Shown here piece by piece: positions 42,976 through 51,488 of a stretch of DNA of 64,000 bases. The translations under genes and the position numbers were made by a program. Source of the stretch: an uncultured Candidatus Melainabacteria bacterium (GTDB taxonomy: Bacteria; Cyanobacteriota; Vampirovibrionia; Gastranaerophilales; Gastranaerophilaceae); the NCBI GenBank assembly GCA_932182025.1, contig CAKNXK010000027.1:199965-263964 (forward strand). The letters are read 5' to 3'. Every line of letters starts with the position of its first letter. Position 1 is the first letter of the stretch. A model generated the notes under the pieces. That model ran no database searches. It saw only the letters and a program-made list of their open reading frames with translations, and was not told where the DNA came from.

Positions 42976-43914
42976 ATGAAAAAGATGAGCAGAGCTTTAG
43001 GCAACAATGTCGAGTATATCGACGATAGTGAAATGGATTTAACGCTGCCGAAAACTTTTAGTGCTGTTGTAAACAATGATGATATTTTGCAAATGTATCT
43101 GAAAGAAATCGGTAGAAAACGTATGCTTACCAAGAGAGAGGAAATTGAGCTGGGGAGAGCTATTCAGGAAGGTACTAAACAAGAACGGGAACTTGCAAGA
43201 GAAAAACTGGTTCAGGCTAACTTACGACTGGTTGTAAGTATTGCAAAGAAATATATCGGACAGGGCGTTCTGTTTATGGATTTGGTACAAGAAGGTTCGT
43301 TAGGATTAATAAAGGCGGCAGAAAAATATGACTATAGAAAAAACTTTAAATTCTCTACTTACGCAACATGGTGGATTAAACAAACGATTATCAGGGCAAT
43401 CTCTAATCACTCTCGTACTATTAGGATTCCTGTGCATATGCTTGATAAGATTCGCCGGTACAAGAAAGCTTGCGAAGACATTATTGGAAGTGATACTCTT
43501 GAACCTGATGACGAAACTATTTCAAAAATCTCAGGATTGGATTTCAAAAAGATTGAAGAAGTAAAAAATGCAATCAAAAAAGAGCCTGTAAGTTTGGATA
43601 CGCTCGTGACAGATGATTTGTGTATTCAGGATTATGTAGAAGATACAACTTACAAATCACCGGAAGCGAGTACTCAAGACAAGTTGCAGGAGCAGGATAT
43701 TACAAGATTGATAAGCACACTGGATAAACGTGAGCAGGAGATTATCAAAAGAAGATTTGGGATTGATGATGAAGAGCCGAAAACACTGGAGCAAATCGGG
43801 AATGCACTAGGGTTCTCGAAAGAGCGAATTAGACAAATAGAAAACGCAGCTATACAAAAACTAAGAAAAGTTGATAATATTGAGTGTCTAAAATCTTATC
43901 TGGATGCATGTTAG
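42976..43914 (+). CDS. Sigma-70 family RNA polymerase sigma factor
   Basis: A 312-residue sigma factor of the RpoD/SigA-SigB group. Region 1.2 is near residue 36 (ILQMYLKEIGR), region 2 includes NLRLVVSIAKKYIGQG...DLVQEGSLGLIKA and FSTYATWWIKQTI, region 3 starts at IRIPVHM, and region 4 ends KERIRQIENAAIQKLRK. It lacks a long N-terminal 1.1 region. It could be the primary sigma or a cyanobacterial-type group 2 sigma. An alternative start is ATG 42985, which has better Shine-Dalgarno spacing. Confidence 0.93.
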   Translation: MKKMSRALGNNVEYIDDSEMDLTLPKTFSAVVNNDDILQMYLKEIGRKRMLTKREEIELGRAIQEGTKQERELAREKLVQANLRLVVSIAKKYIGQGVLFMDLVQEGSLGLIKAAEKYDYRKNFKFSTYATWWIKQTIIRAISNHSRTIRIPVHMLDKIRRYKKACEDIIGSDTLEPDDETISKISGLDFKKIEEVKNAIKKEPVSLDTLVTDDLCIQDYVEDTTYKSPEASTQDKLQEQDITRLISTLDKREQEIIKRRFGIDDEEPKTLEQIGNALGFSKERIRQIENAAIQKLRKVDNIECLKSYLDAC

Positions 43915-43925
43915 GACATCTGATT

Positions 43926-43957
43926 AATGGCGCGGAGAGAATTCTCTTCGCGCCATT
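43926..43957 (+). terminator. Strong hairpin after the sigma-factor gene
   Basis: AATGGCGCGGAGAG and CTCTTCGCGCCATT form a 14-bp stem; the T-tract is poor (CCCTTGAC). The SLH promoter begins four bases later. Confidence 0.65.
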
Positions 43958-43960
43958 CCC

Positions 43961-43988
43961 TTGACAAAAATAATATTAAATCTAATAT
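43961..43988 (+). promoter_or_regulatory. Promoter of the SLH-domain gene
   Basis: TTGACA, 16 bases, TAATAT, about 80 bases before the start codon, giving a long A-rich leader with GGAGG near its end. Confidence 0.65.
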
Positions 43989-44072
43989 GTACTTTTGTTA
44001 AAAATATTTGCACGAAACTCGTATTTAATATAGCATTAGAATAAGGTTCTATATTAAAAAGGAGGACATTTG

Positions 44073-45209
44073 ATGTTCAAAAAGTTATTAAAAGGCTTAT
44101 GTGTTTTAGCAGCATTATTTATGTTAAATAACCCTGCAAACGCATTCTATACTGATATGGACGAGGCACACTGGGCATATCAATCAATTAAATTTTTAAC
44201 AGAAGTTGGTGTTGTTGTAGGTTACCCTGATGGTTCTTACAAGCCTGATATTCCTGTAACCAGAGCTGAATTTGCTTCTATGGCTATTAAAGCATTAGGA
44301 CAAGAAAGCACCGAAGTTACTCAAGACATTCATTTTACAGACGTAACACCTGATTTCTGGGCTTATAATCAAATTAAAAAAGCAGTATATTTTGACCTTA
44401 TTCCTGATGCAAAAGGTACAGGTTATAGACCTTTTGATTCTGTAACAAGAGCAGAAGCTATTAATATTGCTGTAAACGCTTTAACTACAAACCAAATCAG
44501 CCAGCAAAGAGCAAATGATATTGTTTCAAAATCATACGAAGACTATACTCAAATGCCTGCTTGGTTCTTAATGGCTGCTGCGAAAGCTCACGTTCTTGAC
44601 CTTGTTGTTGTTATGCCTGGTCATGAAGGTAAAATGGAAGCAGAAAGACCTGCTAACAGAGCAGAAGTTGCTATGATTCTTTACAAAATGATGCAAGAAG
44701 CTAAGCTTAATCCAAACGCTAAACTTGCAGAAGTTATGCAAAAAAGAACTGCTGAAGGTTATATTGTTGATAACGTAAAAGTTCAAGGTTCAATCGGTAT
44801 TGTTCCAGCTGGAACCATTTTCCCTATTAAACTTGAAACAGTTGTTGGTTCTCAAATTTCAAATGTAACCGATATTTATACAGCTAAAACACCTCAAAAC
44901 TATGTAACAAAAGAAAAATATCTTTTAATCTCTGAAAACAGCGATATGAAAGGTCAGGTAAAATACGTTCAGCCTGCTAAGTTATTCAGACAAAACGGTG
45001 AAGTTATTATTAAGAACGAACTTCTTGTAACTCCGAATGACCAAGCAGTAATGGTTTACGGTGTTGCAACTCTTGATCCTAAGAAAATCGGTTTCTGGAG
45101 AAGAATATTCAAGGGCGCTAAAGTCTTAACAATGCCTAACGAAATTGTTAACTTAAGACTTCTTGCTCCTATCAAAATTGACCTTACAAACGGTTATATT
45201 TACGAATAA
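44073..45209 (+). CDS. SLH-domain surface protein
   Basis: A 378-residue exported protein with a signal peptide (LLKGLCVLAALFMLNNPANA) and S-layer homology repeats: HWAYQSIKFLTEVGVVVGYP...PVTRAEFASM, then FWAYNQIKKAV...VTRAEAINI and a third weaker copy to about residue 215. In cyanobacteria and related diderms, SLH domains tie outer-membrane proteins to peptidoglycan. Here no porin barrel follows; the C-terminal 160 residues are a compact beta-rich region. The start is ATG 44073 behind GGAGG; a TTG directly before it is not needed. Confidence 0.88.
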   Translation: MFKKLLKGLCVLAALFMLNNPANAFYTDMDEAHWAYQSIKFLTEVGVVVGYPDGSYKPDIPVTRAEFASMAIKALGQESTEVTQDIHFTDVTPDFWAYNQIKKAVYFDLIPDAKGTGYRPFDSVTRAEAINIAVNALTTNQISQQRANDIVSKSYEDYTQMPAWFLMAAAKAHVLDLVVVMPGHEGKMEAERPANRAEVAMILYKMMQEAKLNPNAKLAEVMQKRTAEGYIVDNVKVQGSIGIVPAGTIFPIKLETVVGSQISNVTDIYTAKTPQNYVTKEKYLLISENSDMKGQVKYVQPAKLFRQNGEVIIKNELLVTPNDQAVMVYGVATLDPKKIGFWRRIFKGAKVLTMPNEIVNLRLLAPIKIDLTNGYIYE

Positions 45210-45213
45210 TAGT

Positions 45214-46008
45214 TTATTCAATAATTTCAGGCGGTTTTTCGAAGTATTCGGAAAACCGCTTTTTATATTCTTCAAGCTCAGTACAATAAGCTTCCAAATC
45301 CAAAGACACGCCTTTTTTAAGCGGATATGATTTAACTCCTATTGCTTTATACATAACTCGCATAAACACGTTAGAAATAGCGTCACTGCCACGAGACCAA
45401 GGAGTTGCATGTGCTAAAATCCAACGAATTTCTGCAATATTTTCGTTGACTTTAGTCATATCTTTTTTCTTCACTTCTTTATTAATATATTTAGGGAAAA
45501 TCTTATTACATAATTTAAAGACTTTATCCAGTGAATTGTTTATCGTATCAGGATCGGCATGCACTAGAGTTTCCCATTGATTAGGACGTGTCATACCAAT
45601 ATCGGTTTTTGAAAGTGGTTTGCAATATGCTTGGTTGAGTCTGTCTCTATAACAAGCATATCGTCCTTCGTCATAACTTGTAACTATACCGCCTGAAAGA
45701 AAATCTTCGGATTTCCATCCTTTTCTATATGTTCTTAGCACCCCTGTATTAGAACGTTTATAAAGGTCTAAACAAAATTGATTAGCAGTTCTTATACCTG
45801 TAGTAATAAATTTTAGAACATTTTCTGCGGAAGTATTATTTCTTACTAAATTTACTGCCGAATCTGCTGTTTCTATTGTTTTATTTGCCCACAGAGGATT
45901 TTTGCCATAGCCGCGAATTTTTACAAAAAAATCTTTCTGGCTATAGCGAAGTTTTGGAGAATTTAGGTTAACCCCAAAAGTCGTAGAATCTACTGAATTA
46001 ATAAGCAT
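45214..46008 (-). CDS. Hypothetical protein with HATPWSRGSDAI motif
   Basis: A 264-residue protein. The N-terminus VDSTTFGVNLNSP resembles the motif seen in the ATPases. The notable conserved-looking stretch is IRWILAHATPWSRGSDAISN near residue 200, with invariant-looking His, Trp, Arg and Asp; I have seen comparable motifs in effector-like proteins but cannot name the family safely. No signal or membrane span is seen. Its 3' end carries the hairpin that ends the convergent SLH gene. Confidence 0.6.
   Translation of the reverse strand: MLINSVDSTTFGVNLNSPKLRYSQKDFFVKIRGYGKNPLWANKTIETADSAVNLVRNNTSAENVLKFITTGIRTANQFCLDLYKRSNTGVLRTYRKGWKSEDFLSGGIVTSYDEGRYACYRDRLNQAYCKPLSKTDIGMTRPNQWETLVHADPDTINNSLDKVFKLCNKIFPKYINKEVKKKDMTKVNENIAEIRWILAHATPWSRGSDAISNVFMRVMYKAIGVKSYPLKKGVSLDLEAYCTELEEYKKRFSEYFEKPPEIIE
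45231..45264 (+). terminator. SLH-gene terminator inside the convergent gene
   Basis: GCGGTTTTTCGAA and TTCGGAAAACCGC form a stem followed by TTTTTAT. It lies within the last codons of the minus-strand gene. Confidence 0.75.
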
Positions 46009-46023
46009 ATTAATTTAAAACAT

Positions 46024-47253
46024 CTAAATGAAATAATTGCTATTTCTATCTAAAGTTTTTTGTTCAGAAGTTTCCAGATTTTTTACAGTAACTTTGTTTG
46101 CTGCGATTTCGTCTTCGCCTAGAATGAGTGCAAATTTTGCAACTTTAGAAGCTTTTTCGAGTTGTTTAACGAACTTTTTATTTGTTAAATCAAATTCACA
46201 AGTTACTCCTTGAGCACGTAATTCTTCTGTTAATTTAATTGCTTCCAGAGGGTTATTACAAACAACAAAAGCTTGAGTTTTGTCATCTTGTTTTTCTCCA
46301 ATTAAAGAGGCTAATCTTTCCATACCCATTGCAAACCCGATTGCAGGGGTATCTTCACCGCCAAGATTTTTTACTAGGCTGTCATAACGACCGCCGCCAC
46401 ATACGGCGTTTTGTGAACCAAGGTTGTTTGATTTTATTTCAAAAACGGTTCTGTTATAGTAATCCAAACCTCTTACAAGAAGTTTATTGATGGAATAATT
46501 AACACCTAATTTATCCAAATAACCTTTAAGCTCTTCAAAGTGATTAGAGCATTCGTCGCAAATAAAATCGGATTGAATAATTTCCTGAATTTCAGGTTTA
46601 GCATAAATCTCTTTACATTCTTCTACTTTGCAATCTAAAAGCCTTAAAGGATTTTTTTCATATCTTGATTGGCAATCAGGACAAAGCTCTGATAAATAAG
46701 GCTTCAAAACTTCTTTAAGCTTTGTTTTAAAAACTTCACGGCATTCAGGACAACCAAGAGAATTAAGTTCAACAGATAAATCATTTAAACCTAATGCTTT
46801 TAAATAGTTAACAGCCATCAAGATAACTTCGGCATCAGCAGTTGCATGTTTTATTCCAAAAACTTCTACTCCAACCTGGTGGAATTGTCTTTGACGACCT
46901 GCTTGCGGACGTTCATATCTGAACATTGGTCCTTTGTACCACAATTTAACAGGAGCAGCAAGTCTGTGCATACCGTTCTCAATAAAAGAACGAACAACGC
47001 CTGCTGTGTTTTCAGGACGAAGAGTTAGAGAGCGTTCGCTTTTTTCAAAAGTATACATCTCTTTGTTTACAATATCAGTGGTGTCGCCAACTCCGCGTGC
47101 AAATAATTCTGTTGCTTCAAAAATAGGTGTGCGAATTTCTTTTGCACCATATCTTGTAAAAACTTCTTTTGCTTTTTCTTCCATAAAATGCCAAATCGGC
47201 ATATCAGAAGGTAATATATCTTTTGTTCCTTTTTGTACTTTTATTATTGCCAT
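46024..47253 (-). CDS. hisS: Histidyl-tRNA synthetase
   Basis: A 409-residue class II synthetase. It starts MAIIKVQKGTKDILPSD, with motif 2 around LWYKGPMFRYERPQAGRQRQ, the histidine-specific LVRGLDYYNRTVFE and GGGRYDSL, and a C-terminal anticodon-binding domain (about residues 325-405). AAAGGATG gives the ribosome-binding site. It is divergent from dapF. Confidence 0.97.
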   Translation of the reverse strand: MAIIKVQKGTKDILPSDMPIWHFMEEKAKEVFTRYGAKEIRTPIFEATELFARGVGDTTDIVNKEMYTFEKSERSLTLRPENTAGVVRSFIENGMHRLAAPVKLWYKGPMFRYERPQAGRQRQFHQVGVEVFGIKHATADAEVILMAVNYLKALGLNDLSVELNSLGCPECREVFKTKLKEVLKPYLSELCPDCQSRYEKNPLRLLDCKVEECKEIYAKPEIQEIIQSDFICDECSNHFEELKGYLDKLGVNYSINKLLVRGLDYYNRTVFEIKSNNLGSQNAVCGGGRYDSLVKNLGGEDTPAIGFAMGMERLASLIGEKQDDKTQAFVVCNNPLEAIKLTEELRAQGVTCEFDLTNKKFVKQLEKASKVAKFALILGEDEIAANKVTVKNLETSEQKTLDRNSNYFI

Positions 47254-47361
47254 AATTTCATCCTTTATCTTGTCTCCGCCGCGCGCGAGGCGAAAAACGG
47301 CAACGCTATTGCCATAATTCTCAATCCTTTATATAATAATTGTACTATAAAGGGGGAAATT

Positions 47362-48207
47362 ATGGGAATAAAGTTTACCAAAATGCAGGGTTGTGGAAAT
47401 GATTTTGTAATTGTTGATTATGATGAGTTCAAAAAATCAGGGTTGCAAATGGATGAAGCTGCAAGAAAACTCTGTGACAGACATTTTGGAGTCGGCGCTG
47501 ACGGCTTTATTATTCCTGATACAAATTGTGATGAAGCTGATATTGGTTGGTTTTTCTATAATTCTGACGGTTCGACAGCGCAAATGTGCGGTAACGGAAT
47601 GAGATGTTTTGCAAAATATGTTTATGACAAAAAGCTTGTTAATAAAAAAGAGTTTACAGTAAAAACTTTGGCTGGGATTATTAAGCCTCAAATTCTTGAT
47701 AACGGTCAGGTGCGTGTAAATATGTCAAAACCGATTTTGGATACAAATGAAATCCCATTTTTACCAAATGATAATCTTAATTACAAGATTTCTGTCCAAA
47801 ACAGAATTTTTGAAGGTAATGCTATTTCAATGGGGAACCCTCATTTTGTTATTTTTATTAAAGATAATGAAAATCTTCTTGAATTAGCAAAAACTTACGG
47901 CCCTGAAATAGAGCTTGGTGCGGAGTTTCCTGAGAAAACAAATGTTGAATTTATAAAAATCCATTCCCCAAAAGAAATTGAACTCTGTGTTTGGGAACGC
48001 GGATGCGGTATTACCTTAGCTTGCGGTACAGGTGCTTGCGCAAGTGTTGTTGCAGGTATTCTCAACGGTTTGCTCGAAAACAATGTTGATGTTGAACTCC
48101 TCGGAGGTAAAGTTAATGTTGTTTGGAACGGTACTCCAAATAAGCCTGAAGGCGACGTTTTTCTTTCAGGACCGGCTGAATATCTTTTTGAGGCTAGTCT
48201 TATATAA
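47362..48207 (+). CDS. dapF: Diaminopimelate epimerase
   Basis: A 281-residue epimerase converting LL- to meso-diaminopimelate for peptidoglycan and lysine. The two catalytic cysteines lie in AQMCGNGMRCFAKY and LACGTGACASVV. It starts MGIKFTKMQGCGNDFV at ATG 47362 with AGGGGGAAA upstream; the frame is open further 5' but without a ribosome-binding site. Its last 8 nt overlap the convergent XRE gene. Confidence 0.96.
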   Translation: MGIKFTKMQGCGNDFVIVDYDEFKKSGLQMDEAARKLCDRHFGVGADGFIIPDTNCDEADIGWFFYNSDGSTAQMCGNGMRCFAKYVYDKKLVNKKEFTVKTLAGIIKPQILDNGQVRVNMSKPILDTNEIPFLPNDNLNYKISVQNRIFEGNAISMGNPHFVIFIKDNENLLELAKTYGPEIELGAEFPEKTNVEFIKIHSPKEIELCVWERGCGITLACGTGACASVVAGILNGLLENNVDVELLGGKVNVVWNGTPNKPEGDVFLSGPAEYLFEASLI

Positions 48208-48445
48208 GGTTCATAAAATTATCAATTTCTTGGAAATCAAAAAACTCTTTCATTGTTATACCAAGTCCTGCGCATATTCTTAATATTGTATATGTTCTGG
48301 GCTCTTTCATATTTCTTTCAATCTCGCTGAGACCTCCTTTTGATATCCCGCTTTGATAAGCAAGTTGTTCTTGGGTCATTTTTTGTGCTTTTCGCAGCTC
48401 TAATATCCTGCTGCAAACTAAATTGTTAAAATCTTGATTAATCAT
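48200..48445 (-). CDS. XRE-family helix-turn-helix regulator
   Basis: An 81-residue protein made of one helix-turn-helix domain (LRKAQKMTQEQLAYQSGISKGGLSEIER) and a short tail. TATATT lies four bases before its ATG, and an operator-like palindrome (48457-48472) sits just upstream of that box, which suggests autorepression. A second matching palindrome lies at the divergent GT9 promoter. Confidence 0.88.
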   Translation of the reverse strand: MINQDFNNLVCSRILELRKAQKMTQEQLAYQSGISKGGLSEIERNMKEPRTYTILRICAGLGITMKEFFDFQEIDNFMNLI

Positions 48446-48456
48446 ACTTAATATAA

Positions 48457-48472
48457 CTTCATATGTGTGAAC
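48457..48472. promoter_or_regulatory. Probable XRE operator, site 1
   Basis: CTTCA-TATGTG-TGAAC: the half-sites match site 2 (GTTCA-N6-TGAAC) at nine of ten positions. It lies just upstream of the regulator's -10 box. Confidence 0.6.
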
Positions 48473-48479
48473 TTTTTAT

Positions 48480-48525
48480 TTGATATTAATTAAATTTGTT
48501 GTTAATATAGTTCATACATGTGAAC
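48480..48525 (+). promoter_or_regulatory. GT9 promoter with XRE operator, site 2
   Basis: TTGATA (48480-48485), 17 bases, TAATAT (48503-48508). The palindrome GTTCA-TACATG-TGAAC (48510-48525) covers the expected transcription start, the position of a classical repressor site. Confidence 0.65.
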
Positions 48526-48541
48526 CTCATTGGAGTAATTT

Positions 48542-49552
48542 ATGGAAAAGAATATGAAGTTTTTGGTAGTGCGTTATGGTACAGTTGGTGATACAGTTTT
48601 TTTAAGTGTTGCTTTAAGGGAGCTTAGAAAAGCGTATCCTAATGCTCAAATAGATGCACTAGTAGACGTGGTTGCAATGAACGTATTGAGGAATTGTCCT
48701 TATGTTGATAATTTTATAAAAATTGAAGGTAAATACAAAAATATTCTATCGTATATGAAATGTTTTAAACAATATAATACAGTTTACTTTTTTAAATCAG
48801 ATAGTTTTTTCTCTAAAGTTGCCTATTTAAGCGGTGTAAAAAATCGCATCGGATTTGGAAGAACTGAATATGATGTAAGCAAAAATCATTTTCTTACAAT
48901 GGAAATTCCAAGCGGAGAAAACAGGCATGTAGTTGACTGCTTTTGTGATATGTTAATGCAGTCAGGAGTTCCTGTAAATAATTCTGATACCGAATTATGG
49001 ACTCAAAAAGATGATGATATTCTGATAAAAGATTTTTTAAGTTCTTTTAAAGGAAAGAATGTCCTTATCCAAGCTTATAGCAGAATAAGAAAAAAAGATT
49101 GGCTGGATAATTATTGGGTAAAAGTTATTGAATATTTAATAAATGAAAAAAATGCAAATGTTTTTCTCTGTGGTGGGGAAAAAGACAGCGCAGCTTATGA
49201 TAATTTATTAACAAAGTTGGGAGGATGTAAAGTTCTGCCAGTAAATATTAGTGGTAAATTTTCTTTATCTCAAACTATGTCATTAATTAAGTATGCTGAT
49301 ATGCTTATTGGTGTTGATTCAGGGCTTATGCATATAGCAGCAGCTTTTCAAAAAAGCTCTATTTTGATTAACGGCAATACTTCTTTAAAACGTTGGAAGC
49401 CAAGAAATGAAAATTGTGTAGTATTAACAAAACATTTTCCATGTTCTCCATGTTGCGTTATTCGAAATGCAAATAATTCATGTGAGCATAAGACTCCTGA
49501 ATGTATGAAAGCTCTAACGCCTGATGCTGTAATTAATGAAATTAACTTTTAA
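48542..49552 (+). CDS. Family 9 glycosyltransferase (heptosyltransferase-like)
   Basis: A 336-residue GT-B enzyme. It starts KFLVVRYGTVGDTVFLSVALREL, with the donor site around LIKYADMLIGVDSGLMHIAAAF and a Cys-rich C-terminal loop (CSPCCVIRNANNSC). The family adds heptoses or other sugars to lipopolysaccharide cores, which again fits a diderm. It lies alone downstream of a promoter that carries an XRE operator. GGAG stands seven bases before the ATG. Confidence 0.9.
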   Translation: MEKNMKFLVVRYGTVGDTVFLSVALRELRKAYPNAQIDALVDVVAMNVLRNCPYVDNFIKIEGKYKNILSYMKCFKQYNTVYFFKSDSFFSKVAYLSGVKNRIGFGRTEYDVSKNHFLTMEIPSGENRHVVDCFCDMLMQSGVPVNNSDTELWTQKDDDILIKDFLSSFKGKNVLIQAYSRIRKKDWLDNYWVKVIEYLINEKNANVFLCGGEKDSAAYDNLLTKLGGCKVLPVNISGKFSLSQTMSLIKYADMLIGVDSGLMHIAAAFQKSSILINGNTSLKRWKPRNENCVVLTKHFPCSPCCVIRNANNSCEHKTPECMKALTPDAVINEINF

Positions 49553-51413
49553 GTATTTGAGTAAATTTATCTAATCTTTTAAGTAAGTTTTCATGTTTTT
49601 CGGCAAAAGCAGTTCCACGTTGTCTGATTGCGGTTGCGATTGCTTCAGGGAAATTGACTCCCAGCCCTTTTGTCAAATTATTATAATAAAGCTTCTCAAA
49701 ATCGCTTCCAAGTCTCAATGTCCAACAATCTTTTTTTGAGCCCGGTACGTTATAAGTTTTCCCTATGCCAAAAAAGTCTGTAAAAAATAATTGAATTTTT
49801 TTAGCAGGGCTTGTAAATAATTCTGCAAAAGAAGCTGCCATAAAACGTTTTTTATCATTTCTCAATTCTTCTCGATACTGATTTACATCTTGATTAGGAA
49901 CAACTGTGTCGGAGCCCAGAATGTGAGTTTTATACATAAAATGTTCTTTTCCGTTTCTGGATGTTTGAGCGTTTGCAAACATTTCATCCGTATATTCGAT
50001 AAAGGATTTATTATCGTGCGACCCCGGCATAATTACATTTCTAGCCGGAGCATCAACCCCGCTCGCGCCAAATTGGGTTACGGAAAGTCCTGTGAGTTGT
50101 AATCTGTCAATAACTGCACGAACCGGCATGGTTATTTCGCCTAAGTCTTCACAAATTACTAAATCTTTGCTGATACCATATTTTGCGGCGGCAGGAAAAA
50201 CGATTTTCTCTAATATTGCAGCGTATTCATCAATATTGCGTTTTGTATATTGTTCAAAAACTTCTTTAAATGGTGAAGAATAAAGTCTGCCTGAGTTTGC
50301 GGCTGTCATGTGTGGTTCATTTTTTGCATAAACAAACGGATCGATTAAACCGATAACGTGGTCAATTCTTACACCACCCGGTGAGTCTTTGAAAATTGAC
50401 TCATAGCGTTTTCTTAAGAATTCTCCACCTTTCCCGAGGCTGCCGTCTTCATTAAAAATTAAGTTAGGTTTAAGAACTGCAAATCCCCAGCGCTGACCAT
50501 CGGTTGTGAAATAATCAGGCGGGCAGCCTAGTGCAAAGTCTTCCATAAATAAGTCTTTGTTACGCCAAACTTCTGCAGGAGTAAAAGCGACAGGTGTATC
50601 AGCGATTATACGCAATCCACGCTCTTCATTTTGTTTGTTAGTTTTTTCTATTTCACGTTCAGCTATCCATTGTTTGAACATGTGGTATTCAATTTCAAAT
50701 CTTAAATCATGACGTAATTGTTTTAAATACGCAGACTCTTCTCCGTTATCATAAAGATTTCTGTCTTTTTCATCCCAAGTTTGCCAATCTTCGTTATTAT
50801 ATTTTTTTACCATAACTTCATAGATTGCATTGGGTTCAAGTTCTTGTGCATGTTGTTTTTTAAATGATGAAAATTCCAGAGCAAGTTTTAATGTTTTATC
50901 ACTTAAAAAGGTAAAAGTTCTATTGCTATAGGTGTCATACGCTTCTTTTAAAGCTGTTTCATAATCTTCTGCAACAGCTTTGTAATCTACCCGTTCCTCG
51001 TTTTGTGATGTAGCATTCGCTTGAATTTTGGCTAAAGTTTCTTTTGAAAGAAAATGGTCATACTCATCAGTAGCGAGGACTTCCAGAGGAATTGTGTAAA
51101 TATTTTTTGATGTAGAAATCGGATCATAAGGAGAAGGGTCACTTAATCGTCTTAAATAAGCAGGCTCTTGTTGAATGCTTGTTACAGCTTGTTCGCGTAA
51201 AAACGGTACAAATGCAGCTCTCGCGTTTTCTGATAACAATGAACCAATACCTGTTGTAGAAGATTTAGCAGAAGGTACAGAAGAATTATGGATAATAATT
51301 CCTACTTTTTTATCCAAAACTTCTAAGCCTTCGCTAATGGCTCTTGTATAAGCTCTCATATTGGCAGGCTTAGCTGCAAAATTAAGACTATTCTCCCTTG
51401 AATTAATAATCAT
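49542..51413 (-). CDS. malQ: 4-alpha-glucanotransferase (GH77, MalQ)
   Basis: A 623-residue amylomaltase that transfers alpha-1,4-glucan chains. It has the GH77 landmarks ALGCPPDYFTTDGQRWG, the nucleophile Asp in GVRIDHVIGL, the acid/base Glu in ICEDLGEI and MPGSHDNKS. The N-terminus has an extension of about 30 residues beginning INSRENSLNFAAKPAN, which resembles the PxFK-like motif of other genes here. I chose ATG 51413 over the GTG at 51422 for its better-spaced GGGGA. It overlaps the GT9 end by 11 nt. Confidence 0.93.
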   Translation of the reverse strand: MIINSRENSLNFAAKPANMRAYTRAISEGLEVLDKKVGIIIHNSSVPSAKSSTTGIGSLLSENARAAFVPFLREQAVTSIQQEPAYLRRLSDPSPYDPISTSKNIYTIPLEVLATDEYDHFLSKETLAKIQANATSQNEERVDYKAVAEDYETALKEAYDTYSNRTFTFLSDKTLKLALEFSSFKKQHAQELEPNAIYEVMVKKYNNEDWQTWDEKDRNLYDNGEESAYLKQLRHDLRFEIEYHMFKQWIAEREIEKTNKQNEERGLRIIADTPVAFTPAEVWRNKDLFMEDFALGCPPDYFTTDGQRWGFAVLKPNLIFNEDGSLGKGGEFLRKRYESIFKDSPGGVRIDHVIGLIDPFVYAKNEPHMTAANSGRLYSSPFKEVFEQYTKRNIDEYAAILEKIVFPAAAKYGISKDLVICEDLGEITMPVRAVIDRLQLTGLSVTQFGASGVDAPARNVIMPGSHDNKSFIEYTDEMFANAQTSRNGKEHFMYKTHILGSDTVVPNQDVNQYREELRNDKKRFMAASFAELFTSPAKKIQLFFTDFFGIGKTYNVPGSKKDCWTLRLGSDFEKLYYNNLTKGLGVNFPEAIATAIRQRGTAFAEKHENLLKRLDKFTQILKS

Positions 51414-51488
51414 ATAACACACATCCCCATAAATACATAATACTATTCTATCTAAATGTTAAATACTTGTAAAGCTCGTAAATTTTTA

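Noticed and set aside
47271..47300. GC-rich patch between hisS and dapF as a regulatory element
   Set aside because: It is short and has no clear symmetric structure or match to another site in the window.
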